Shown here one piece after another: positions 15,729 to 24,400 of a DNA stretch of 34,626 nt. A program made the translations under genes and the position numbers. The stretch comes from Sorangiineae bacterium NIC37A_2 (GTDB lineage: Bacteria > Myxococcota_A > Polyangia > Polyangiales > Polyangiaceae), in assembly GCA_002085155.1 (NCBI GenBank), contig NASX01000047.1:1-34626 (forward strand), read 5' to 3'. Every line of letters starts with the position of its first letter. The first letter of the stretch is position 1. A model generated the notes under the pieces. The model worked only from the letters and a program-made list of their open reading frames with translations, had not been told where the DNA came from and made no database searches.

Positions 15729-16463
15729 TCAAGCCCACTTGCGGCGTTCGAGCGCGCGGAACGAAATCACGAGGCAGAGTGCCGTGATCGAAAGGAAGAA
15801 CACGACATCCCGAGTGTCGATGAGGCCCCGCATGAAACCGCTCATGCGAGTCTGGAAGCTGATGTAGTGCAGGAAGTTCGCCACTGCGCCGGTCATCTGG
15901 TCGGCCATCGAGCCCGAGAACCAGAAGGCTCCGAGCAAGAAGAGCGTGACGAAGAAGCTGATTGCCTGGCTCTCGGTCAAAGAGCTCACGAGCAGACCCA
16001 CCGAAACACTCGCGGCTGCGTAGAGCAGAAGCCCGACGTAACCGCTCAGGATCGGGCCGCTGTCGAGCGGACCGAGGTTCCAGGGGAACTTGAACATGAA
16101 GAGCGGGTAGGTCACCGAACCGAGCACAACGATCAGCACCAGGCCGAGCGCGCCCAGGTACTTGCCGAGGATGACGTCGCTGTCCTTCACGGGCAGCGTG
16201 ATCAGCATCTCGAGGGTTCCGGACCGACGCTCTTCGGCCATCAGGCGCATCGTCACGACCGGCACCACCACCATCGCGAGCCCTGCGGGCAGGTACTCGA
16301 AGAGCGGCTGCATCGTCGCGCGATCCAGCTGCCAGAAGCCGCCGCGGAAATTGAAGAACAGGAGCCCGAGTCCGAAAAAGCTCAGGCAAATCACGACATA
16401 GGCGAGCGGCGAGTCGAAATACGACCGGAACTCGCGCTTCGCGATAGAAAGCACCGCGTCCAT
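15729..16463 (-). CDS. gldF: GldF-type ABC-2 permease
   Basis: This 244-residue inner-membrane permease has six hydrophobic helices and the ABC-2 family motif between helices two and three: MRLMAEERRSGTLEMLITLP, where EERRSGTLE is the signature. The N-terminal SIAKREFRSYFDSPLAYVVI resembles GldF closely. It begins immediately after the ATPase stop (TAA then ATG) and ends three bases before gldG, so the three genes are one translational unit. Together with the ATPase it should form the exporter core. Confidence 0.92.
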   Translation of the reverse strand: MDAVLSIAKREFRSYFDSPLAYVVICLSFFGLGLLFFNFRGGFWQLDRATMQPLFEYLPAGLAMVVVPVVTMRLMAEERRSGTLEMLITLPVKDSDVILGKYLGALGLVLIVVLGSVTYPLFMFKFPWNLGPLDSGPILSGYVGLLLYAAASVSVGLLVSSLTESQAISFFVTLFLLGAFWFSGSMADQMTGAVANFLHYISFQTRMSGFMRGLIDTRDVVFFLSITALCLVISFRALERRKWA

Positions 16464-17543
16464 TTAAGCTTTCTCCTTTTCTGATTCCTCTTCGTCGGCC
16501 CCATCGTCCTGGTCGTCGTCCTCGTCCTCATCGTCGTCGAACGATTCGGTGCGACCGCGGTCGAGCGCCTCGTCGCCCCGCGTCAGGTCGCGGAACACTG
16601 CGTCGAGGCTCTGAGCGTCACGATGAAGCTCGAGCAGGAGCCATCCCTTATCAACTGCGAGACGGAAGATCTCCGCGCGAACGTCGGAGTCCTTCGCCCC
16701 TGAAAGCTCGAAGCGGTGCGCCGACTCGTCGTTCGGCAGCTCTCGGACCTTGCGCACGCCAGCCAAAGCAGCGAGCGCATCCTCGATCTCCCGGACGCTC
16801 GGCGCGGCAGCGTCAGCCCGCAGCGCCTTGTCGTCGACGGTGACAACGTAACGAACTGCGCCGGTCTTGGCGCGAATTTCGTCGAGCTGTCCGTCGGCAA
16901 CGACGCGTCCCTTCGAGACGATGATCGCGCGGGCGCAGGCCTGCTCAACTTCGCTCAAGTTGTGGGTCGAGAGCAGGACCGTACGGTCTTTTCCAATGTC
17001 CTGGATGTAGCGGATCACCTCGGCCTTCTCGTTCGGATCGAGGTCAGCGGTCGGCTCATCGAGGATCAGGATCTGCGGATCGTGGAGCAGCGCCTGGCCG
17101 AGACCGACGCGCTGACGATAACCATGGGACAGCGTTCCGATGTCCTTGTGGAGCGCCTGGGCAAGGCCGCACACCTCCACAACCCGGCCGAGCGCCTTCT
17201 TGAACTGATCGGCCTTGAGGCCACGGATCTCTGAGACGAACGTGAGATAGTCGATCACGCTCATATCCGTGTAGAGGGGCGCTCGCTGCGGCAGGTACCC
17301 GATAGCGCGACGCACAGCGAGCGGATCATCGAACACGTCGATCCCGCTCACCTTCGCCGTGCCGCTCGAGGGCGCGAGGAAGCACGTGAGAATTCGCATG
17401 GTGGTCGACTTTCCAGCGCCGTTTGGCCCCAGAAACCCGACTACCTCACCTTTTTTCACTTCAAAGCTAACCTTATCGAGCGCTCGGACTCCTCCGAAAC
17501 GCTTCGAAAGCTCGCTCGCGTGAATCATGACATCCGTGGACAA
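16464..17543 (-). CDS. gldA: GldA-type ABC transporter ATPase with acidic C-terminal tail
   Basis: This 359-residue cytoplasmic ATPase has Walker A GPNGAGKST at 39-47, ABC signature LSHGYRQR at 138-145, Walker B ILILDEP at 158-164, then the D-loop and the H-loop in LLSTHNLSEVEQA. All catalytic motifs are intact. A C-terminal domain of about 120 residues ends in a roughly 27-residue tail made almost entirely of Asp and Glu. I chose TTG at 17543 because an AGAGG ribosome binding site lies eight bases before it. The in-frame ATG at 17528 would leave that site too far away. It is the first gene of the cassette and likely carries the operon promoter in 17544-17649. Confidence 0.93.
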   Translation of the reverse strand: MSTDVMIHASELSKRFGGVRALDKVSFEVKKGEVVGFLGPNGAGKSTTMRILTCFLAPSSGTAKVSGIDVFDDPLAVRRAIGYLPQRAPLYTDMSVIDYLTFVSEIRGLKADQFKKALGRVVEVCGLAQALHKDIGTLSHGYRQRVGLGQALLHDPQILILDEPTADLDPNEKAEVIRYIQDIGKDRTVLLSTHNLSEVEQACARAIIVSKGRVVADGQLDEIRAKTGAVRYVVTVDDKALRADAAAPSVREIEDALAALAGVRKVRELPNDESAHRFELSGAKDSDVRAEIFRLAVDKGWLLLELHRDAQSLDAVFRDLTRGDEALDRGRTESFDDDEDEDDDQDDGADEEESEKEKA

Positions 17544-17649
17544 GAGTCGTACCTCTTTCGTTTCTGAGATTGCGCGCCCGAGTGAGCTCGCGGGGCGGCG
17601 ATGCTAACCAAGGCCCCTAGGCTGTCAAATCGGAAACGTCAGCGATTTC

Positions 17650-17672
17650 CCCTTTTTGGAAGCCAAAAAGGG
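17650..17672. terminator. Perfect 10-bp hairpin between two minus-strand operons
   Basis: CCCTTTTTGG pairs with CCAAAAAGGG around a three-base AAG loop. It lies downstream of the dprE2-like gene (ending at 17776) and upstream of the ABC ATPase gene. The T-tract is inside the stem rather than after it. It is probably the terminator of the dprE operon. The rest of 17544-17775 shows no gene; a tRNA-like TTCGAA stretch at about 17749 does not fold. Confidence 0.55.
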
Positions 17673-17775
17673 TCTCATTCACTGCCCAAGAGGGGCACAA
17701 CTGGTAAGTTCCCCCGAATATTCCGCCCGAGGGGCTCGAATTCGAACTCAAGGCCTGGCTCTGTACTCAGAGAAC

Positions 17776-18516
17776 TCAGAACCCCACTTTTCTCATGATG
17801 AAGCGCGGCAGGGCCCGAATCACGAACATCACAAGGGCCCAAGCGCGGGGCGCGTAGACCACTGGGGTCCCTTTGTCGATCGCCCGGACCACCAAGGCGG
17901 CCACCTGATCCGGTTCGCCGGCAAAGGGCGGCGGCTTCAAGCCGGCCGTCATTTGCGTCTTCACGAAACCGGGCTTCACACAAACCGTGACGAGCCCTTC
18001 AGAACGGAAGCGATGATCCAAGCCTTCGAGGTAGGTACTCAGGCCTGCCTTGCTCGCGCCGTAAATGAAGACAGGCTTGCGGCCCCGATCGCCGGCTACG
18101 GAGCTGAACACACAGAGCGTCCCGCCCCCTCGCGAAAGCAATCGCTTCCGAGCCAGTTCACAGAAAGCTATCGTGTTCGCGAAGTTCGCGACCAAGAGAC
18201 GATGAGCGAAGACGGTGTCCTCCTCGAGACGCTCCCCGGTTCCAAACAGAGCCGCCGTCACGATCACCGTGTCGAAACCGCCTAGGTGAGCGTCGGCGAG
18301 CGACAGAGCTTGTTCGAAGCATGCCGGGTCCTCCAGGTCACACTCTGCGAACCCCACCGGGTCTCGGTCTTTGCCGCGCAGCGTCAGGTCGGCGGCGCTC
18401 CGCTCGAGCTCCTTCGCGTCAATTCCCAACAAAAAAAGGCGATCGCCGCGCTCTGCCAGCCTCCTGCTGACGGCCCGGCCCATCCCGCCCGTAGCGCCCA
18501 GTACGACAACCTTCAC
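17776..18516 (-). CDS. dprE2: DprE2-like short-chain dehydrogenase/reductase
   Basis: This 246-residue NAD(P)-dependent reductase has the nucleotide-binding motif GATGGMG at 8-14 and the catalytic Ser-Tyr-Lys set in VFSSVAGDRGRKPVFIYGAS followed by KAGL. The tail VYAPRAWALVMFVIRALPRF then IMRKVGF closely follows the end of mycobacterial DprE2 (APxAFxxVMxVLRxIPRxIFRK). DprE2 reduces the 2'-keto sugar made by DprE1, completing conversion of decaprenylphosphoryl-ribose to the arabinose form. Being 17 bases downstream of a DprE1-like gene makes the pairing convincing. The lipid carrier and true sugar in this organism are not known. ATG at 18516 is at the right distance from the Rossmann motif. 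Confidence 0.85.
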   Translation of the reverse strand: MKVVVLGATGGMGRAVSRRLAERGDRLFLLGIDAKELERSAADLTLRGKDRDPVGFAECDLEDPACFEQALSLADAHLGGFDTVIVTAALFGTGERLEEDTVFAHRLLVANFANTIAFCELARKRLLSRGGGTLCVFSSVAGDRGRKPVFIYGASKAGLSTYLEGLDHRFRSEGLVTVCVKPGFVKTQMTAGLKPPPFAGEPDQVAALVVRAIDKGTPVVYAPRAWALVMFVIRALPRFIMRKVGF

Positions 18517-18533
18517 AATGAACTCCTCACCGC

Positions 18534-19877
18534 TTACCCGCCGATCCCGAAAAGGCGAGCGCTCTGTGCGCTCCGAAACTCGAAATCAGGATCCCAACGC
18601 CTCTTCACTTCCAAGAAGGCGTCGATTCGATCGTCCATCTTCCTGAAGTCTTCCGGCGTCGTCATCCCATCCTTGGTCAGGTAGATGCGCCCGCTGTGGC
18701 GGAGGACGATCTCGTTCAGCTCGTGGATCATCTCCTTTGAGCGGTCGAGCATCGGCACGTCGAGCGCTAGAGAAATCCCCGGCTTCGGGAAGCTCAAGAG
18801 GCCCTCTCCCTGTTCGCCGCAGTCCTTGATCACAGTCAAAAACGACGCCGCACCGAACTTCTCGAGCACGCCCATCATCTCGAGCAGCGCTTCACGGCCG
18901 GTCGCTTTATTTACGACGGATTGGTGCTGGGTCACGCCGCGTGAACCATACGCCCGATTCCAATTTCGCACCCAATCGAGGGGATAAAAGACCTGATCGG
19001 GAGAAACGACCTTTCGGCGCGTCTTGCCGAAGTGGGACCGATAGACGAGCTCATTGAACACCCGAATCGTGAAGCGATTCAGGAGGCCGGAGGGCAAGTC
19101 GAACGGCATCGGGATCGAGAGGCCCCCCTTCGAGACTTCGGGGGGAGCTTCGTGCGGTTCGGCCCAACGACCGAGGAAGAGAATGCCGCGGCCGCGCCCT
19201 TTTCCGCGCGTCACAGTGTCAGCCCAAGCCGCCGTGTACGGCCAGGTCTTTCCCTTCTCATCCAAGAGGGCCAAAAGTTCGTCGAGGCTCTCGACGCGGT
19301 GCGTCTCAGACACCATCCAGGTCGAAGGAATTCGAACCATCCGCACGCTCACCTCGAGGATGTGACCGGTGAGGCCCATGCCGCCGAGGGTCGCGAAGAA
19401 GAGATCCGGGTGCTCCGTGCGGCTGCACTCGACCACCACCCCCCGTCCCGTTCGGACCAAGAGCGATTCGACGTGACGACCAAAGGTCCCGCTCACATGA
19501 TGGTTCTTGCCGTGAACATCCGACGCGACCATGCCGCCGAGGGTCACGAACTTCGTTCCGGGGGTCACCGGCGTGAACCAAAGGCGCGGGAGAAAGAGCC
19601 GGTTGAGCTCGGCGAGACACAAGCCTGCCTCGGCGCGGAGAAGGCCCGTTGACTCGTCGAAACTCAGCAACCGATCCGCCAGCGTCGTGTTCACCGCTAC
19701 AGCGTCGGGGCTCGCGAGGAGCGAAGCGTCTCCGTAGGATCGCCCGAGCCCACGTGAAAGGGGTCGTCCTTCGGAGAGCCGAGCCAAATTCTCTCCGCGG
19801 ATCTCAGCGCCCGGCAAATGGGTCCGGCCCCAGCCGCAAAGGCCCGGCGGTTGCGTCGATCGAGTGAGAGGAGCCAT
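18534..19877 (-). CDS. dprE1: DprE1-like FAD-dependent polyprenylphosphoryl-sugar oxidase
   Basis: This 447-residue protein is of the FAD-binding-4/ALO family. Its FAD domain has SRGLGRSYGD (41-50), VTPGTKFVTLGGMVASDVHG and HGKNHH (122-127), matching mycobacterial DprE1, whose H132 corresponds to H122. The substrate domain keeps DQVFYPLDWVRNWNRAYG, SFPKPG and GRIYLTKDGMTT. K402 matches DprE1 K418, which binds substrate. The residue matching Cys387, the benzothiazinone attachment site, is Ala371 here, judged by ungapped alignment of the surrounding block. The predicted reaction is FAD-dependent oxidation of the ribose 2'-hydroxyl on a lipid phosphate. It lies 26 bases after ppnP and 17 before the reductase gene. 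Alignment was by eye from memory. Confidence 0.88.
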   Translation of the reverse strand: MAPLTRSTQPPGLCGWGRTHLPGAEIRGENLARLSEGRPLSRGLGRSYGDASLLASPDAVAVNTTLADRLLSFDESTGLLRAEAGLCLAELNRLFLPRLWFTPVTPGTKFVTLGGMVASDVHGKNHHVSGTFGRHVESLLVRTGRGVVVECSRTEHPDLFFATLGGMGLTGHILEVSVRMVRIPSTWMVSETHRVESLDELLALLDEKGKTWPYTAAWADTVTRGKGRGRGILFLGRWAEPHEAPPEVSKGGLSIPMPFDLPSGLLNRFTIRVFNELVYRSHFGKTRRKVVSPDQVFYPLDWVRNWNRAYGSRGVTQHQSVVNKATGREALLEMMGVLEKFGAASFLTVIKDCGEQGEGLLSFPKPGISLALDVPMLDRSKEMIHELNEIVLRHSGRIYLTKDGMTTPEDFRKMDDRIDAFLEVKRRWDPDFEFRSAQSARLFGIGG

Positions 19878-19903
19878 GGCGACCTTCGGTGAGCGAGCTT
19901 CCC

Positions 19904-20233
19904 TCAGAGGTAGCTACAAACGTATTGGGCCGGCTCACCGGACACCGCGATCGTGAAGACGGCGTCACCAGGGACGTCGAAGAAAGTACCGGCGGGGTAG
20001 GTCCGGCGCTCGGCGCCAGGCAGCTCGACCTCCAGCGCTCCCGCGGTCACCTCCATCCGCTCCGGGGCCTTGGTGTCAAAGGAGTAGGTTCCCGGGAACA
20101 CGATGCCCAGGGTCTTCTTCGAACCATCGGCAAACAGGACAGTGTGGCTCACAACTCCACCGCCAAAGTAAACATTCGCACGAGCGAGAACTGAAACCTG
20201 ATCGAATCTCTCGGGGGAGGCCGTTTGGGACAT
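19904..20233 (-). CDS. ppnP: Pyrimidine/purine nucleoside phosphorylase PpnP (DUF1255)
   Basis: This 109-residue cupin-fold protein matches E. coli PpnP along its length: FDQVSVLARANVYFGGGVVS, GTYSFDTKAPERMEVTAGAL, EVELPG, AGTFFDVPGD and the terminal YVCSYL. PpnP splits nucleosides with phosphate into base and ribose-1-phosphate and accepts both purine and pyrimidine nucleosides. The start ATG at 20233 gives a family-typical N-terminus; the open frame up to 20410 has no family match and overlaps the cysB-like gene. It lies 73 bases after cysB and 26 before dprE1 on the same strand, so an operon is plausible. Its product, ribose-1-phosphate, gives a possible thread to the ribose-lipid genes downstream, but that link is speculative. 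Confidence 0.92.
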   Translation of the reverse strand: MSQTASPERFDQVSVLARANVYFGGGVVSHTVLFADGSKKTLGIVFPGTYSFDTKAPERMEVTAGALEVELPGAERRTYPAGTFFDVPGDAVFTIAVSGEPAQYVCSYL

Positions 20234-20306
20234 CGGGCCGGCTTTGTAGCACAGCGTTTCGTGATCCGGAGACCCTGGCCCCGAAAAAGGAGGCTCATTT
20301 TTGGCG

Positions 20307-21272
20307 TCAGGCCTCGTCGAAGCTCCGCGGGAGCGCCGAGCTAGGGCTCGCCTCTGAGAAAATTGCGGCATCGACCACACTCCTCGTGAGAGCCGGAGAC
20401 GTGAGCTCAATGAATCGATAAGTGTAGCCCTTGAGGTAGGCCCCCCGCCTCAGCGCGACCCCCGTCGTCGAAGGCGGGAACAGGTGGCTTGCATCACGAG
20501 CTTCGAGCCCAGCATCTGCCTCCTCGGAGAAAGCCATGGTGGCCACAATGCCAACTCCAAGCCCAAGGCGCACGTAGGTCTTGATGATGTCAGCGTCGAT
20601 TGCGGAAAGGACGACGTTCGGGGAGAGACCCGCAGCGACGAAGGCCGCGTTGATTTGTGAGCGTCCCGTGACTGAAGAGGCGTAAGTCACGATCGGGTAA
20701 CGGGCGAGCTCCTGGAGCGTCAGCTGCTTCGTCGAAAGGATCGGATGACCTGTGGGTGCGATAACAGACCGATTCCACTCGTAACAAGGGAGCACGGCGA
20801 GTTCCGGATAGTCGTAGAGAGCCTCGGTCGCGATCGCGAGATCTGCCTTCCCTTCGAGCACCTCCTCGGCCACCTGGTAGGGGCTGCCTTGATGCAAGAC
20901 CAGGTGCACGTCGGGATAGGTCTCACGAAACTCCTGGACGACCTTCGGCAACGCGTAACGCGCCTGGGTGTGGGTGGTCGCGAGCACTAACGTGCCCCGC
21001 TCAGCGTTTCGATAGCCGACGGCGACCTGACGCAAAGCGTCGGCATCTGCCAACATACGTGCGGCGAGCCGGTGCACCTCCTGGCCCGGTCCAGTCAGCC
21101 CAGCCAGGCGCTTTCCCTTCCGTACGAACAAGGGTGCGCCGATTTCACTTTCGAGAATGGCGAGCTGACGGCTCAAGCCGGGCTGCGACTGACGCAACTC
21201 TTGCGCCGCCCGCGAAACGTTGAAGTCGTTCCGGATCACAGCGCGAAAGATCTCGAGCCGCTGCAGGTTCAT
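20307..21272 (-). CDS. cysB: CysB-like LysR-family transcriptional regulator
   Basis: This 321-residue LysR-type regulator has its winged HTH at residues 1-60 (MNLQRLEIFRAVIRNDFNVS, AAQELRQSQPGLSRQLAILE). Its sensor domain matches CysB strongly: ATTHTQARYALPKVVQEF, LHQGSPYQVAEEVLEGKADL then AIATEAL, YPIVTYASSVTGRSQINAAF and IDADIIKTYVRLGLGVGIVA. The threonines of TTHTQ and VTGRS that bind sulfate or acetylserine in CysB are present. CysB activates sulfur assimilation genes and represses itself. The start at 21272 is fixed by homology; the open frame continuing to 22718 is antisense to the kinase gene and not coding. It is divergent from the kinase gene with 171 bases between. Confidence 0.9.
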   Translation of the reverse strand: MNLQRLEIFRAVIRNDFNVSRAAQELRQSQPGLSRQLAILESEIGAPLFVRKGKRLAGLTGPGQEVHRLAARMLADADALRQVAVGYRNAERGTLVLATTHTQARYALPKVVQEFRETYPDVHLVLHQGSPYQVAEEVLEGKADLAIATEALYDYPELAVLPCYEWNRSVIAPTGHPILSTKQLTLQELARYPIVTYASSVTGRSQINAAFVAAGLSPNVVLSAIDADIIKTYVRLGLGVGIVATMAFSEEADAGLEARDASHLFPPSTTGVALRRGAYLKGYTYRFIELTSPALTRSVVDAAIFSEASPSSALPRSFDEA

Positions 21273-21443
21273 CGGACTCGACCATACTCGATGGGGCCGG
21301 CTGTCCCGAATGGGAAAGGTCGAAGGGTCGGAGAGCGTATCCAATGGATTGGGCCCTCGGCCGCCCCCTAAGAGGAGCGCCCCGGTCCGGAACCCACTGT
21401 CCGACTGGGTCTCACTCGCGGTCCCGAGTCGCAGGATTTCTCT

Positions 21444-24400
21444 ATGGATTTGGACGGGATACACGCCGAAACTGAACCCATGGCGCGAGACGCTCTCGAC
21501 CCAGCCTCTGACAGCGCTCTCCTCGTGCCGAGCGCCTCTCTCTACCGACGAGGGGGTCGTCCGATCCCGCGCAGCCTCGGCGGGGGGCGCTTCCAGATCG
21601 AACGTGAGCTCGGGAGCGGAGGTGAAGGCATCGTCCTGCTCGCGCACGACAAGGTGAGGCGAGGGCGCGTCGCGCTCAAGATGCTCCACACGAGCGAGTT
21701 CATGTCCGTCGGCGCTCTCAAGCGCGAGTTTCGTTTTCTGCGCGGACTGATTCACCCGAACCTGGCCCAGCTCTACGAGCTGCACATTGAGCACGATGAG
21801 GCCTTCTTCACGATGGCCTACATCGAGGGACAACACTTCCTTCACGCGGCCGCTCGGACTCACCCTCTTCGCCCCCTGCTCGCCCAGCTCATGCAGGTCC
21901 TCGCGTTCCTCCACGCGCGAGGGCTCGTCCACCGGGACCTCAAACCTCAAAATATCCTTGTCCAAAACAACGGCAGGGTTGTGCTCGTCGACTTCGGCGC
22001 CGGACTGCGCCTCGAAAGGGATGCACTGCAAGCCCGCGCCGTCCTCGGAACGCCGGAGTACATCGCGCCCGAGCTCCTTCAAGGAGCCTCCCCTTCGCCG
22101 AAGTCCGATTCCTACTCTCTCGGGCTCGTCCTCTTCGAAGCCCTCACACAAGAGAAGTACCCAGGAGGCGGAACGCGCCCGAGCGATCTCGCGCCCGAGC
22201 TCCCCAAGGACCTCGATGAGCTTTGTATTCGGCTTCTCGATCCCGATCCTGAGCACCGCCTCTCGATCGCAGAAGCGCTCACCACTGTTGTCGAGCCAGG
22301 GACACCAGTGCACGACAGCCTTGTCCCTTCGCTCGATCGACACCGCTTCGCCGGTCGCTCCGAGGAGCTTCTCAAGCTCGACACGGCCTTCGTGCGCATG
22401 CTCGAAGGAGACGAACCCGTGCTCGCCTTCCTCTCCGGAGAGAGCGGCGTCGGCAAAACGGCGCTCCTCGAGCGCTTCCGCTCCCGACGCCGTGACGCTC
22501 TCGTTCTCTTCGGCCTCTGCTCCGAGAACGAGTACATCCGTCACAAAGCGTTCGACGGCGTGATCGGGAGCCTTCTCGACTATCTCCGCAGTCCAAAGGC
22601 ACCAGAAAACGACCTCACCCGCTCCTTGTCCAAGGAGGATCGCGCCGCCCTGGCTCAACTCTTCCCTGAACTTCGAGAGCTCCTGGCCTTCCGGAGCGCG
22701 GAGATGCGCCCGGATCATGGGCTCGAACCCCGCGCCGCGCGCCGCGCCGGCTATCGCGCGCTCGCTCGTTTCCTCACCGCGCTCACCCGAGAGATCCCGG
22801 TCGTGATCGCCATCGACGATCTGCAGTGGGGAGACGTGGACTCCGCTCGCCTCATCTTTGAGGTCTTCTCAGGGCCCCAGGCGCCCCCGTGCCTCCTCAT
22901 TCTCTCCTACCGCTCCGATCTGAAAGGGGAGAGTCCCTGTCTCCTTGCGTTGCGTCAGGGCGCCGAGTGCCTCGAGGACGAGCTACCCTGCCTTGATCTT
23001 CGGCTCGGTCCCCTCGGGATGGATGAATCGAAGGAGCTCTGTGAGACGCTCGCTGAAGGGGAGCTCTCGGACGGCCTGATGGAGCGACTCGCCTACCGAT
23101 CGCAGGGCAATCCCTTCTTGATCACCGAGCTCGTCAATTACTTTAGACAGCTTGTCCGCAGCGACCGAGCCGACGAAGATATCGAGTATCCACAAATCAT
23201 CGCGGAGAAGGTTTCTGCCCTGTCTCCCGCGGCGCGGGATCTATTTGCGCTGTGTTGTCTCGGTGGGCAGCTCCCCGTTCCACGCGTTCGAGAGCTCCTC
23301 GGCAAAGATCCGCGCGGCCCTATGGATGAGCTCATCTCGGCGCGGCTCTGCTCGACGCGCGCCGGGAGCATGAGCATTGGACCTTTGCACGATCAGGTCC
23401 GCCGGGCCTTCGTCACGCTTGGCTTCCGCGGGGATCGCGACCTGCACTTGCGCCTGGCTCGCGCCTTCCTCGTCGAGCCCAGCGATCAAGGCAAAGCCGC
23501 GCTCCATTTCTTCAGCGCTGGCGAAAAAGAGCTGGCCGGTGGACACGCGGAAGAAGCGGCGATGGAGGCTGAGAGCCGTCTTGCCCTGGATCAAGCCGTC
23601 GAGCTGTTCCAACTCGCCCTCGACTGCCTCGGCCCCGGAGCGAGCGCAGACCACCTCTTCCGCCTGGAAGAGCGAAAGGCACTCGCGCTCGCGAATGCAG
23701 GTCGCGCCGCCGAGGCCGCCCCCGTGTTCGCGCGCCTCGCAGAGACCGCGTCGCCTCCGCTGGCTCACGAATACCGCCGCCGCGCGGCTGAACAGTGGCT
23801 CTGCAGCGGCGCCATTGCCCAAGGGGTCGCGCTCCTCGAGCGCGTTCACCGCGAAGTGGGACTCACCTGGCCCAATTCACCCAAGCGGGCCCTGATCGCG
23901 ACGGCCATCGGACGCGCGCGGCTCGCATTCCGCTCAACTCCGAAGTCGCCTCAGAGCACACCCCCCAAGGGCCGTCTCGCGCTCCGACTCGAGACCTGCC
24001 GCACGGCTTGGTCGATCGGACATATCAGCTCCGTGCACGGCGCGGCCAACAGCGCTCGTCAGCTCCGCTTCGCTCTCGACTCAAACTCCGCCGAACCGAT
24101 CGCCTTTGCCATCGGCATGGAAGCGTGTTTTCGGGCGATGCGGGGCACGAAAGCGCGAGGGCTCGTCGAAGAATATCGCGCCACCGCCGAGAGGCTCATG
24201 CCGACACCTCGCTCGCATTATGGAGAAGCGTTCCTCGCGTTCATTCACGCGATGTCGCTTTACTTCCTGAGTGATCAGCGCGAGGCCTATTCCTACTTCG
24301 AGCGCGCTGAACGATTGCTCTTTGAGAGGTGTCGCGCGGTGTCGTGGGAGCTTTCGACGACGCGCATGTTTTGGGCCTCGAACATGATCTTCCTCGGACG

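Noticed and set aside
17700-17790. tRNA-like stretch containing TTCGAA on the minus strand
   Set aside because: The five bases on either side of the putative T-loop do not pair, and no acceptor or anticodon arm could be formed.
21273-22718. Long minus-strand open frame continuous with the cysB-like gene and antisense to the kinase gene (total about 800 codons)
   Set aside because: CysB homology begins exactly at the ATG at 21272. The upstream part has no recognisable protein content and is the by-product of strong third-position GC bias in the kinase gene on the other strand.
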